NCBI RefSeq assembly: GCF_000379685.1
Contig: NZ_KB903249.1
Location: 538,795 to 602,794 of the forward strand
Source of the DNA: Catelliglobosispora koreensis DSM 44566
GTDB lineage: Bacteria > Actinomycetota > Actinomycetes > Mycobacteriales > Micromonosporaceae
Length of the DNA: 64,000 nt
Reading direction: 5' to 3'
A program made the translations under genes and the position numbers. The notes under the pieces are model-generated. The model saw only the letters and a list, made by a program, of their open reading frames with translations. It was not told the origin of the DNA and did not search any database. Below, one piece after another: positions 41,233 to 49,443 of this stretch (its first letter is position 1; every line of letters starts with the position of its first letter).

Positions 41233-41764
41233 CTCGGCATGGCCTGGGGAGCAGCTGATCGCCGCCGCGCAAGGTGGTGATGCCGATTCGATCGCTGTGC
41301 TGGTATCCGGTTCGTATCCGCATGTGCAGCGATTCGCCTACTCGCTGTGTGCCTCACCTGAGGACGCGGAGGATGCCGCGCAAGAGGCGCTGATCATCTT
41401 GTACCGCAAGATTGGGGCTTTGCGGGCCTCGGGTGCGCTGGCGTCCTGGATGTTTCGCATCGTGCGCAACGAGTGTCTGCGGCGGTTGCGCACGATGATG
41501 AGGCACCGCGAACCGCTTGCGGAGGCGAGCACGCGGTCGGTTGAGGACGATGTGCTGCAACGCCTTGAGGCCGAACGGGTCGCGGCGGCGATCGCCGCGT
41601 TGCCCTCCGATCAGCGGCGGGTGCTGATCATGCGGGATGTTCAGGGTTATCCCGGGCGGATGGTCGCTGACACCCTTGGCCTGAGCACCGCGGCCATGAA
41701 GTCGCGGCTACACCGTGCCCGCACGGCGGTTCACCAACAGCTGCAGGGAGACGGCAATGGCTGA
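41225..41764 (+). CDS. ECF-family RNA polymerase sigma factor
   Basis: A 179-aa sigma factor. Region 2: SIAVLVSGSYPHVQRFAYSLCASPEDAEDAAQEALIILYRKIGALR and ASWMFRIVRNECLRRLR; region 4: LPSDQRRVLIMRDVQGYPGRMVADTLGLSTAAMKSRLHRAR. GTG 41225 with GGAGG upstream overlaps the peptide gene. No anti-sigma factor follows; instead a small two-helix membrane protein overlaps its stop. Confidence 0.9.
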   Translation: MANSAWPGEQLIAAAQGGDADSIAVLVSGSYPHVQRFAYSLCASPEDAEDAAQEALIILYRKIGALRASGALASWMFRIVRNECLRRLRTMMRHREPLAEASTRSVEDDVLQRLEAERVAAAIAALPSDQRRVLIMRDVQGYPGRMVADTLGLSTAAMKSRLHRARTAVHQQLQGDGNG

Positions 41765-42035
41765 GGGGCAGAGCTTCGCCAGCACCTCGGTCGCCCGGCA
41801 TCTGGCACGTGGCGTAATAGGTTTCGGCGCACTGGCCGGTTCGGTCGCGCTCATTCCCGTGCTGGGGCTAGGTAGCTTGCTGCTCGCACCAGCAGGACTG
41901 CTCGCCCTGCGGGGGTGCCCGACCTGCTGGGCGATCGGGTTGATACAAACCATCTCGCGGGGCCGGCTCAAGCGCTCCTGTGTGGACGGCCGGTGTGAGC
42001 TGACCGTAACGGACAGGGCATCGAGAGATTTATGA
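41757..42035 (+). CDS. Small membrane protein with CPTCW motif
   Basis: A 92-aa protein with one long hydrophobic region (residues about 20-60, GVIGFGALAGSVALIPVLGLGSLLLAPAGLLAL), then RGCPTCWAIGLIQTISRG and CVDGRC. The start overlaps the sigma gene by eight bases. Similar GCPTCW proteins occur next to ECF sigma genes in actinobacteria; a redox or metal-sensing anti-sigma-like role is possible but unproven. Confidence 0.7.
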   Translation: MAEGQSFASTSVARHLARGVIGFGALAGSVALIPVLGLGSLLLAPAGLLALRGCPTCWAIGLIQTISRGRLKRSCVDGRCELTVTDRASRDL

Positions 42036-42110
42036 TCGCCGTTGTGATCTTGCCGGGTGGATTGTTAGCCTTCCACCCGGGATGCGCAGATCATTCGGGG
42101 AGACCTAGCG

Positions 42111-42353
42111 GTGAACGAAACACTTGGCTACAGCGAGCTAACGAGCTGGCTTTCCGCACAGGTCGACATCGATGTCAACGCGGCGACGCGGCCGGTTCAG
42201 CTGCGCGAGGCGCTGTTCAAACGGCGGCTGCTTGACGTGTGCGTCCAGTTCCTTCAGTCCGAAGTGGACATGGACAGACTTCTGGCCGGGGAGGTCACCA
42301 CGCTGCTTGGCGACCTTTACCTCGACCGGCTAAGCGACGGGAGCCGGCCGTGA
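42111..42353 (+). CDS. Small hypothetical protein
   Basis: An 80-aa helical protein (SYSELTSWLSAQVDIDVN-like start, LREALFKRRLLDVCVQFLQSEVDMDRLLAGEVTTLLGDLYL), GTG start behind GGGGAG. Overlaps the SDR gene by four bases (GTGA). Composition suggests a soluble helical bundle or partner protein. I do not recognise the family. Confidence 0.6.
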   Translation: MNETLGYSELTSWLSAQVDIDVNAATRPVQLREALFKRRLLDVCVQFLQSEVDMDRLLAGEVTTLLGDLYLDRLSDGSRP

Positions 42354-43147
42354 GTGACCTTCTGGCGTCATATCGCGGCAAGCCAGCCGTCGTGACCGGG
42401 TGTTCGTCAGGCATCGGCGAATCGGTCGCCCGGCAGCTGCTCACCGCTGGTGCCGACGTCATCGGCGTCGATCGCGTGCCGCCGGGCTATCACCTCGACC
42501 ACTTCGTGCAGACCGATCTCGGTGACATGCAGTCCATTGAGTCCTCGGCCGGGAAATTGCCGGGCGAAGTGTGGTCGCTTTTCAACTGCGCTGGATTGTC
42601 CAGTGGCGCCGCTGACCGGCAAACCGTGCTGCGGGTGAATTTCATTGGCTACCGCGCGTTCCTCGAAGGTGTGGTGCCGCGCCTGCCGCAGGGGTCGGCC
42701 ATCGTTAGCACCGCGTCGATAGCGGGCCGCGACTGGACGGCCAATGTGGACAGACTGCGGCAGCTGGCCGCGACCGAAACGTTCGCTGACGCGGTGGCCT
42801 GGGCGAACGAGAACGACGCTTACCTGGCCGAGCGTGATGCCTACCGGGTCGCCAAAGAGACGATGATTGTCTACACGGTGGACCGGGCGTTCACGCTTTG
42901 TGAAAGCGGGATCCGGGTGAACGTCCTGGCCCCGGGGGTGACCGATACACCTTTCCTCGCGCATTCGGTCAAGGTGCTCGGGGAGGCGATCCTGCGGCCG
43001 CCCCGGCCGATGGGGCGGCTCGCGACCGCTGATGAACAGGCGAAGGTTCTGCTGTTTCTCAACAGCGACTGGGCGAGTTATCTCAACGGCCAAATCATCT
43101 GGAGTGACGGCGGGGCAGTAACTCGCCGCGACTTAGGCCAGGTGTGA
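42350..43147 (+). CDS. Short-chain dehydrogenase/reductase (CR-SDR-like)
   Basis: A 265-aa NAD(P)-dependent enzyme. Cofactor motif TGCSSGIGE, NCAG in the fourth strand, STASI for the catalytic Ser region, and YRVAK as the YxxxK pair. An insertion of about 30 residues after the Ser segment (NVDRLRQLAATETFADAVAWANEN) is typical of the 3-alpha-hydroxysteroid dehydrogenase/carbonyl reductase subgroup. Translationally coupled to the 80-aa gene. Substrate unknown. Confidence 0.88.
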   Translation: MSDLLASYRGKPAVVTGCSSGIGESVARQLLTAGADVIGVDRVPPGYHLDHFVQTDLGDMQSIESSAGKLPGEVWSLFNCAGLSSGAADRQTVLRVNFIGYRAFLEGVVPRLPQGSAIVSTASIAGRDWTANVDRLRQLAATETFADAVAWANENDAYLAERDAYRVAKETMIVYTVDRAFTLCESGIRVNVLAPGVTDTPFLAHSVKVLGEAILRPPRPMGRLATADEQAKVLLFLNSDWASYLNGQIIWSDGGAVTRRDLGQV

Positions 43148-43152
43148 TGCAC

Positions 43153-43231
43153 CTAGGCGCCCGCCATGGGGTGACGGGCGCCTAGATTATGCGGGTCTCA
43201 GAGCCGGCCGGGCGTGCGTGCCCGGCCGGCT
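43153..43231. terminator. Two terminator hairpins between SDR and WrbA genes
   Basis: Hairpin one: CTAGGCGCCCG (43153-43163) with CGGGCGCCTAG (43175-43185). Hairpin two: AGCCGGCCGGGC (43202-43213) with its complement (43220-43231). One may serve each convergent gene. Confidence 0.75.
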
Positions 43232-43271
43232 GCCGAGACGTTGCGAGCGCATAAGAGTGATGGTCTGTGGG

Positions 43272-43880
43272 TTAGACGGTGCGCCCCGCCTTGAGGGCGG
43301 CCGTGGTTTCGGCGACGCGCCTGCCTTGGTAACGCGCCGCTTCCAGCTGCACGTCACCGGGTGGGCCGTCGCCGGCCACGTGTGACGTGCCGTAGGGGTT
43401 GCCGGACTGGAACTGGATCGGGTCGGTGTAGCCGGGCGGCACGATGATGCCGCCCCAGTGGTAGAACGCGTTGGACAGCGCCAGAATCGTGGATTCCTGC
43501 CCGCCGTGCGCAGTGCGGCTGGCGGTGAATGCCGAGTAAATCTTGTTAGCGAGTTTGCCTTGCATCCACAGTGGACCGGCGCCATCGATAAATGCCTTGA
43601 GCTGGTAGGACAGATTGCCGAAGCGGGTAGGTGTGCCAAACAGGACAGCGTCAGCCCAAGCCACATCGTCGTTGGTGGCAACCTCCACATCGGAGCTGTC
43701 CTGAATGTGCTGCACCCATGCCGGGTTGGTGTTAATCGTCTCCTGCGGAGCCAGCTCGGTGACCTTGCGCAGCCGCACGTTGGCACCGGTCTTCTCGGCC
43801 CCTTCAGCAACGGCTTTCGCCAGGGTATGCAGGGTGCCGCTGGCACTGTAGTAGATGATCGCGACGTTCACGGGTTCCAA
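43272..43880 (-). CDS. wrbA: WrbA-type NAD(P)H:quinone oxidoreductase
   Basis: A 202-aa flavodoxin-like quinone reductase. FMN-binding blocks: IIYYSASGTLHTLAKAVAEGAE, FGTPTRFGNLSYQLKAFIDGAG, and AFTASRTAHGGQESTILALSN. Matches WrbA in length and motif order. It would reduce quinones by two electrons, useful beside naphthoquinone genes at 47-49 kb, though on its own promoter. Probable TTG start with GGGAGGA upstream. Divergent from the SigJ-like gene. Confidence 0.92.
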   Translation of the reverse strand: MEPVNVAIIYYSASGTLHTLAKAVAEGAEKTGANVRLRKVTELAPQETINTNPAWVQHIQDSSDVEVATNDDVAWADAVLFGTPTRFGNLSYQLKAFIDGAGPLWMQGKLANKIYSAFTASRTAHGGQESTILALSNAFYHWGGIIVPPGYTDPIQFQSGNPYGTSHVAGDGPPGDVQLEAARYQGRRVAETTAALKAGRTV

Positions 43881-43935
43881 GATCTGTTTCCTCCCTCTCG
43901 GCCATTCACTAGTACGACGACGCGGGGGCTCATAA

Positions 43936-43949
43936 TGTGAGGCCTCACA
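43936..43949. promoter_or_regulatory. Perfect 14-bp palindrome between wrbA and sigma gene
   Basis: TGTGAGGCCTCACA lies in the divergent promoter region. It is a likely operator for a dimeric regulator controlling wrbA, the sigma gene or both. Confidence 0.55.
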
Positions 43950-44008
43950 CTTCGGCGGGCTGTTTCGTCGGATAAGTGAGGCAGCTGCGATGGAGGGACG
44001 GCCACACC

Positions 44009-44938
44009 GTGAGCACGCAAGAAGAGCCAGGAGGTCAGCTCGATCCCGGCTTGAGCGCGATCATGAGCGAACGCCGTCAGCTGATCAACCTCGCTTACCG
44101 GCTCCTTGGCTCGCTGGCTGACGCCGAAGATGTGGTTCAGGAGACCTATGCCCGGTGGTATTCGCTGTCTGAGCTGCAGCAGAAAGCCATCGAGTCGCCC
44201 GGTGCCTGGCTGACCAAAGTCGCGAGCCGGATCTGCCTCGATGTGCTGGGATCGGCCCGGGCCAGGCGGGAAAGCTATGTGGGCGAATGGGTCCCAGAGC
44301 CGGTGCCGGACCCGACGGAGTGGGTCAATGGCCGCACCGGTGGTGCCATCGCTGACCCCGCTGATCGTGTCACCCTGGACGAATCGATCAACATGGCCTT
44401 CCTTGTCGTGCTTGAGTCGATGACCTCGGCCGAACGCGTCGCGTTCATCCTGCACGATGTCTTTCGCTATTCCTTCACTGAAGTGGCCGAGATCGTCGGG
44501 CGCACCCCGGCGGCGTGCCGTCAGCTGGCTTCCTCGGCCCGACGCCGCGTGCGTGCGGCTGAAGCCCCCGCGACGACAACCGCGCAGAAGGCCAGCGTGG
44601 TCAGGGATTTCAAGCTGGCCTGGGAAGCCAAGGACATCAACGCGCTCATCGGCATCCTCGACCCGGGTGCCACGACTATCGCCGACGGCGGCGGCCTCGT
44701 GAGCGCCGTGCTTGACCCGATTCGGGGCGGCGAGCAGGTCGCGCGGACGCTGGTGGATATCGCGACGCGCGCGGTGGGGTGGACGTTGCTGCAACGCACG
44801 GTCAACGGCCAGCCCGGCCTCGTGGCCCAGGAAGGCGGCGTCACCGTGACGGTGCTGGCCTTCGACGTCGTGGGCGAGCGGATCAAGCACATCTGGGTCG
44901 TGCGGAACCCGGAGAAGTTGCGGCCTTGGAAGCGCTGA
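44009..44938 (+). CDS. SigJ-like ECF sigma factor with SnoaL-like tail
   Basis: A 309-aa ECF41/SigJ-type sigma factor. Region 2: ERRQLINLAYRLLGSLADAEDVVQETYARWY; linker WLTKVASRICLDVL; region 4: ERVAFILHDVFRYSFTEVAEIVGRTPAACRQLASSARRR. The C-terminal 110 residues (FKLAWEAKDINALIGILDPGATTIADGGG) form the NTF2/SnoaL-like domain that regulates this class in cis. The usual DGGGK motif reads DGGGL. GTG 44009 with GGAGGG upstream. ECF41 partners are often carboxymuconolactone decarboxylase or COE genes; here wrbA is divergent. Confidence 0.9.
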   Translation: MSTQEEPGGQLDPGLSAIMSERRQLINLAYRLLGSLADAEDVVQETYARWYSLSELQQKAIESPGAWLTKVASRICLDVLGSARARRESYVGEWVPEPVPDPTEWVNGRTGGAIADPADRVTLDESINMAFLVVLESMTSAERVAFILHDVFRYSFTEVAEIVGRTPAACRQLASSARRRVRAAEAPATTTAQKASVVRDFKLAWEAKDINALIGILDPGATTIADGGGLVSAVLDPIRGGEQVARTLVDIATRAVGWTLLQRTVNGQPGLVAQEGGVTVTVLAFDVVGERIKHIWVVRNPEKLRPWKR

Positions 44939-45118
44939 AGCGCTAAGGCACCAACGTCAAGAGTGAATGCTGGCGGCTTTCCGCATGTAGCCCATACGCA
45001 GGCGATTAACGTTGCCGTAAAAGGAAATTTCCCATCGATATATTCACATGAAAGAGTCTGTGGGATATATTCACCCGCATCTTGGATTGCCCGAAAATCT
45101 GTAAAGGAGGCGGTCTAG

Positions 45119-46699
45119 ATGGCGGGCTTCATGCTCCACAGGTCGTTACGGAAAAATGGCCTGCACCTTGGTGTCGTGCCCGAGATGGCCGCGGCCAGAT
45201 ATGGTTCCACGCTGCTCACGCTGGATCACGACCTAGATGTCCTCCCAGCGGCGGGAAGACGCATCACCATCGCTGAACTGGCCGGTCACGTCGACGACCT
45301 GGCAGGAAGGCTGTCAGCCGGCGGGGTGCGGCCCGGTGAGCATCTCGTGATTTATAAGACCGCAAATTCCGATGTTTGGGTACTAGCCACAGCTGCCGCG
45401 CGCATAGGCGCGGTACCAGTGATGCTTTCTCCTGCTCTTAATGCGGTTAATGTCGCCGCGCTGCTGGCACGGCTAGATCAGCCCGTGCTGCTGACCGACA
45501 CCGGCAAACTCGGCGTGCTCGCCGACGTGCCGATCGCCGCCGTCACCCGGCAGGTGATTGTCGTGAGTGGACATAGCCCGGGAGCGAAATCGCTAAGTGA
45601 GCTTGCTGGCTCACCGCGCGTCAAGCCGGTGTTCCGCCCGCAGGACGAGCCCGCGATGATTACCCACACGTCTGGCACCACAGGCATTCCCAAGCTTGTC
45701 GTGCACACGCCCCGGACCATGGCGGCCCGGCTCACGCCACAATGGTGGCTGCTATCGCTGATGCGCAAACGCGAAACCGTGGCGATCCACATCTCGTTTG
45801 TCCACTCGCGAATGTTCGCCGCGATGGCCCTGGCCCTGTTGCGGGACATGCCGGTGTTGCTGATGAACGAATCCGACCCAGGCAAAGTCGCCGGGTTCTT
45901 TCTGGAAAACCAGCCCGGCTTCATCGAGGCGCTGCCCAATTCGCTGATGGAATGGGAAGGCCTGGCCGACGATCCACGTAAGCCATTCGCGTCGGTGAAA
46001 TACTTCAGCAGCACCTTCGACGCGATTCATCCGCGCACGATGAGCCGGCTGCTCAAGGCATCTGAGCGCCGGGCGCCGCTGTTCTTCCAGATATACGGCC
46101 AAAGCGAAGTCGGCCCTGCCGTTGGCAGGCCCTATTTCCGTAAGTCGGCGCACAAGGCGGACGGCCGCTGCGTCGGATTCGCCATGCCCGGCTCGGCCAA
46201 GGTGCGCATCGTGAGCCGCAACGGAAAACGGCCCTCCGAGCAGAACCCAGGCTTCATCGAAGTCGGCTGGGAAGGCCTGGCCAAGACGTATTTCGGTGAG
46301 CAGGACCGCTATGACGCCAACAGGTTCGGCAAATGGTGGCGCACCGGCGACGTCGGCTACCGCACCAAACTCGGCTGTGTGCACATGCTCGACCGTGAGG
46401 TCGACATGATTCCCGGTGTGCGCAGCAGCCTGGAGATCGAGGACTTCATGCTGGGCAGGCTGGACGAGCTCGTCGAACTGGTTGTCGTGCCAGGGCCCAA
46501 CTCTGAGCCGATCCCGGTGCTGTGCACCCATGAGGACGTTCCGCTCGACCGTGAACGCTGGCGTGCCGCGGCTGCCGGCTTTCCGCAACTGGCCGAGCCA
46601 GTTCAGATTCCCCACGCCGAACTACCCCGGACAGCCACGCTCAAGGTGCAGCGCATCGAGCTATCGCGCCGGCTTCGCGAGCAAGGATTAGTGAAATGA
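45119..46699 (+). CDS. Acyl-CoA ligase / adenylate-forming enzyme
   Basis: A 526-aa class I adenylate-forming ligase with the P-loop THTSGTTGIPKLV, a later YGQSEVG motif, WWRTGDVGY and a C-terminal KVQRIE in place of the usual PRTxxGKxxR lysine segment (PRTATLKVQR). It would activate a carboxylic acid as acyl-AMP then acyl-CoA. First gene of the polyketide locus; its last codons overlap the methyltransferase (ATGA). GGAGG precedes the ATG. It may supply a starter or side chain, or an acyl group added to the naphthoquinone. Confidence 0.87.
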   Translation: MAGFMLHRSLRKNGLHLGVVPEMAAARYGSTLLTLDHDLDVLPAAGRRITIAELAGHVDDLAGRLSAGGVRPGEHLVIYKTANSDVWVLATAAARIGAVPVMLSPALNAVNVAALLARLDQPVLLTDTGKLGVLADVPIAAVTRQVIVVSGHSPGAKSLSELAGSPRVKPVFRPQDEPAMITHTSGTTGIPKLVVHTPRTMAARLTPQWWLLSLMRKRETVAIHISFVHSRMFAAMALALLRDMPVLLMNESDPGKVAGFFLENQPGFIEALPNSLMEWEGLADDPRKPFASVKYFSSTFDAIHPRTMSRLLKASERRAPLFFQIYGQSEVGPAVGRPYFRKSAHKADGRCVGFAMPGSAKVRIVSRNGKRPSEQNPGFIEVGWEGLAKTYFGEQDRYDANRFGKWWRTGDVGYRTKLGCVHMLDREVDMIPGVRSSLEIEDFMLGRLDELVELVVVPGPNSEPIPVLCTHEDVPLDRERWRAAAAGFPQLAEPVQIPHAELPRTATLKVQRIELSRRLREQGLVK

Positions 46700-47769
46700 C
46701 GCCTGAAGCGACCCTCGCCCGGTTCCGCGAATATATGGTCGGGCCATCGCGATTCATGACATTGCTGTCCTGTTTCGAACTCGGCATCATCGACGCGTTG
46801 CGCGACACGCCAGGCATGACAGCAGAGAAGCTCGGCGCCGCGGTGGGCGTCAAACCCGATGCTGTGGAACAACTCCTGTTCCTTCTGGTGAAAGAAGGAT
46901 TCATCGGGTACCGCGAACAGGACGCCACCTATTTCTTAGCGGCGCTCGCTGACGTGGCCAAAGCCGACCTGCAGCGAGCGCTCACCTATATGAACATGAT
47001 CAAAGTCGTGGCATTGCGTCAGCTGTTCTACCTCACCGACAGCGCCCGCACCGGCACACTGACTGGCCTGAAAGAACTTTACGGCTCCGGCGGCACACTC
47101 TACGCCGCGGTGGCCGAACACCGGGACCTGCGCGAATCGTGGGGCACCCTCATGGACACGGTGACGGCCCGCGTCGACCCGTGGTTCTTCGGCAACATCG
47201 ACATTCCAGCCGGGGCAAAGGTTCTCGACCTCGCGGGCAACACCGGTCTCGGCGCGATCAACACGTACCGGCTGAAGAACTCACCCGGTCTGCGCGTGAC
47301 CACCTTCGACCTGCCGGAAAAGGAAGACGACTGCCTGGAAAACTTCCGCGCCAACGGTGTGCACGAGCACTGCTCGTTCATCGGCGGCGATGTTTTCGAC
47401 GGTGTGCCGCAGGGCTTTGACGTGGTGCTGATCAAGCACTTCCTGGACATGTTCGACCGCGATGACGTGTTGCGGATTCTTAATGGCGTCAACAGTTCTC
47501 TGGACATCGGCGGGCAGGTGCACATCATGGTGCCCGTTTACCCCGAAGACCTCCGCGACCGCGGCAACTACAACGTGGACTTCTTCCCAGCGTTCTTCAT
47601 CGGCTGCACCATGGGCCAGGGCGGCCCGCAAAAACTGTCCACCTACGTGCGATGGCTAACCGAGTGCGGGTTCACCGTCACGAAGACCATCATCAAGGAC
47701 GCGGCCGAGATACCTCCGGATGTCATTCCCGTGCAGGCGATTCTGAGTGCCGCGAAGACCCGGGCATAG
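46696..47769 (+). CDS. O-methyltransferase (AdoMet, plant COMT-like)
   Basis: A 357-aa methyltransferase with an N-terminal dimerisation/winged-helix domain (FMTLLSCFELGIIDALRDTPGMTAEKLGAAVGVKPDAVEQLL) and a C-terminal Rossmann domain: KVLDLAGNTGLGAIN (motif I), TTFDLPE, GGDVFDGVPQGFDVVLIKHFLDMFDRDDVLRIL. This is the bacterial Methyltransf_2 family that methylates phenols and quinols. Likely acts on tetrahydroxynaphthalene-derived product made by the next gene. Confidence 0.9.
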   Translation: MTPEATLARFREYMVGPSRFMTLLSCFELGIIDALRDTPGMTAEKLGAAVGVKPDAVEQLLFLLVKEGFIGYREQDATYFLAALADVAKADLQRALTYMNMIKVVALRQLFYLTDSARTGTLTGLKELYGSGGTLYAAVAEHRDLRESWGTLMDTVTARVDPWFFGNIDIPAGAKVLDLAGNTGLGAINTYRLKNSPGLRVTTFDLPEKEDDCLENFRANGVHEHCSFIGGDVFDGVPQGFDVVLIKHFLDMFDRDDVLRILNGVNSSLDIGGQVHIMVPVYPEDLRDRGNYNVDFFPAFFIGCTMGQGGPQKLSTYVRWLTECGFTVTKTIIKDAAEIPPDVIPVQAILSAAKTRA

Positions 47770-47824
47770 CGCTTTGGTAGGTGGGCTTTACGAGCACGGA
47801 CGCTAGAGAAGGTGGATCTCTTAT

Positions 47825-48922
47825 ATGCCAACGCTATGCAAGCCATCGGTCAACGTGCCGGAATATGTCATCACGCAGGAAGAAACGCTGGAATTCGCTG
47901 AACGGGTACACGCCGGAAAGCCACAGCTTCCCTTAGTGATGCGATTAATCAAGAACACCGGTGTGCGTAAACGGCACATCGTGCAGCCGATCGAGCAAAC
48001 GCTTAAACATCCGGGGTTCGCCGAACGCAACCGGATCTATGAGGCCGAATCAAAGCGACGATGCCCGGGAGTCATCCAAGAAGCTCTGGCCAACGCGGAC
48101 CTTCACGTGAGCGACATCGACGCCATCATCTACGTGTCGTGCACCGGATTTTTGATGCCGTCACTGACCGCCTGGCTCATCAACACCATGGGATTCCGGT
48201 CAGGGACACGGCAGATTCCCATCGCCCAGCTCGGCTGCGCGGCCGGCGGCGCGGCCATCAACCGTGCCCACGACTTTTGCACCGCCTATCCCGACGGCAA
48301 CGTCCTCATTGTCGCGTGCGAGTTTTGCTCGCTGTGCTATCAGCCTGACGACGACGGAGTCGGCTCGCTGCTATCCGACGGGCTGTTTGGCGACGCCGTC
48401 GCGGCCGCCGTCGTGCGGGGCAGCGGCGGCACCGGCATGGCCCTGGAGCGCAACGCCTCCTACCTCATCCCCGGCACCGAAGAATGGATCTCCTATTCCG
48501 TTCGGGCCACAGGGTTTCACTTCCAGCTCGACCGGCGGGTGCCCGGCACGATGGAGCCGCTGGCACCTGTGCTGCGCGGGCTAGCGGCCGGTCACGGCTG
48601 GGACATCGGCAATCTCGACTTCTACATCATCCACGCCGGCGGCCCGCGCATCCTCGACGATCTGAGCAAGTTCCTCGATGTCGACCGCAAGATGTTCCGC
48701 CACAGCTGGGCGACGCTCACCGAATACGGCAACATCGCCAGCGCGGTCGTCTTTGACGCGCTGCGGCGGCTCTTCGACGAAGAAGAACCGATCGCCGGAG
48801 CGACCGGCATCGTGGCCGGCTTCGGCCCAGGCATCACCGCGGAAATGGCGCTCGGCCGGTGGACCACAGCACCTGCCTACCCACGGGAACTGGCCCAGAC
48901 AGCACGGAGCCGGGTGGCATGA
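47825..48922 (+). CDS. rppA: Type III polyketide synthase, RppA-type (tetrahydroxynaphthalene synthase)
   Basis: A 365-aa homodimeric ketosynthase. The catalytic triad falls at the positions known for RppA: Cys138 (QLGCAAGG), His270 (YIIHAGGPR) and Asn303 (EYGNIAS). Cys106 (VSCTGF) of the RppA pocket is present. Sequence blocks throughout match RppA (RLIKNTGVRKRHIVQPIEQTL, AINRAHDFC). It condenses five malonyl-CoA to 1,3,6,8-tetrahydroxynaphthalene, which oxidises to flaviolin. The stop overlaps the cupin gene start (ATGA). Confidence 0.94.
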   Translation: MPTLCKPSVNVPEYVITQEETLEFAERVHAGKPQLPLVMRLIKNTGVRKRHIVQPIEQTLKHPGFAERNRIYEAESKRRCPGVIQEALANADLHVSDIDAIIYVSCTGFLMPSLTAWLINTMGFRSGTRQIPIAQLGCAAGGAAINRAHDFCTAYPDGNVLIVACEFCSLCYQPDDDGVGSLLSDGLFGDAVAAAVVRGSGGTGMALERNASYLIPGTEEWISYSVRATGFHFQLDRRVPGTMEPLAPVLRGLAAGHGWDIGNLDFYIIHAGGPRILDDLSKFLDVDRKMFRHSWATLTEYGNIASAVVFDALRRLFDEEEPIAGATGIVAGFGPGITAEMALGRWTTAPAYPRELAQTARSRVA

Positions 48923-49440
48923 GCGGGCTCGTGATGCCGGCCGGGCAAGGCCGCAAGCTCGTGACCAAAGCGCAGGAAGTCACGTTCAAAGTCACCGGCG
49001 CTGACGGCTCCTTCGTGTCGGCTTTCGAAGTGGTGGTGCCGCCGGGGTTTGACGTTGGCGCACACAGTCATGCGCGGTCGCAGGAGTTCTTCTACGTCTT
49101 GGAAGGCGAGCTCGACCTGCTGGCCTTCGAGCCGGTGCGCCGGGGTGGGGATAACTGGTACGACTGGGAATCCGCCGCTGGCGACCGGGTCGTGCGGGCG
49201 GGGCAGGGAAGCTGCATGTTCGTGCCACCCGGCTGCCCGCACGCGTTCCGTAACGCCACCGGCAAGCCAGCCCGCATGCTGTTTCAAAGCTATCCGTCGC
49301 CCGATCACGAGCGGTATTTCGAGGAGATCTTTGACATCTTCTCGGCTGGGCAGACCGTCGACCCCGAAGCGGTGCAACGGCTGCGCGACCGCTATGACGT
49401 CAACCAGATCACGCCGCTGCGATACGGGCCAGAAAGGTAA
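48919..49440 (+). CDS. Cupin oxygenase (MomA-like, flaviolin/mompain-forming)
   Basis: A 173-aa single cupin domain. Metal ligands: GAHSHARSQEFFYVLEGELD (HxH...E) and PPGCPHAFRNATG for the second His. Translationally coupled to rppA. In furaquinocin-type pathways a cupin oxidises tetrahydroxynaphthalene to mompain before amination; position and coupling support the same role here. The start at ATG 48919 is fixed by the ATGA overlap. Confidence 0.85.
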   Translation: MSGLVMPAGQGRKLVTKAQEVTFKVTGADGSFVSAFEVVVPPGFDVGAHSHARSQEFFYVLEGELDLLAFEPVRRGGDNWYDWESAAGDRVVRAGQGSCMFVPPGCPHAFRNATGKPARMLFQSYPSPDHERYFEEIFDIFSAGQTVDPEAVQRLRDRYDVNQITPLRYGPER

Positions 49441-49443
49441 GCC

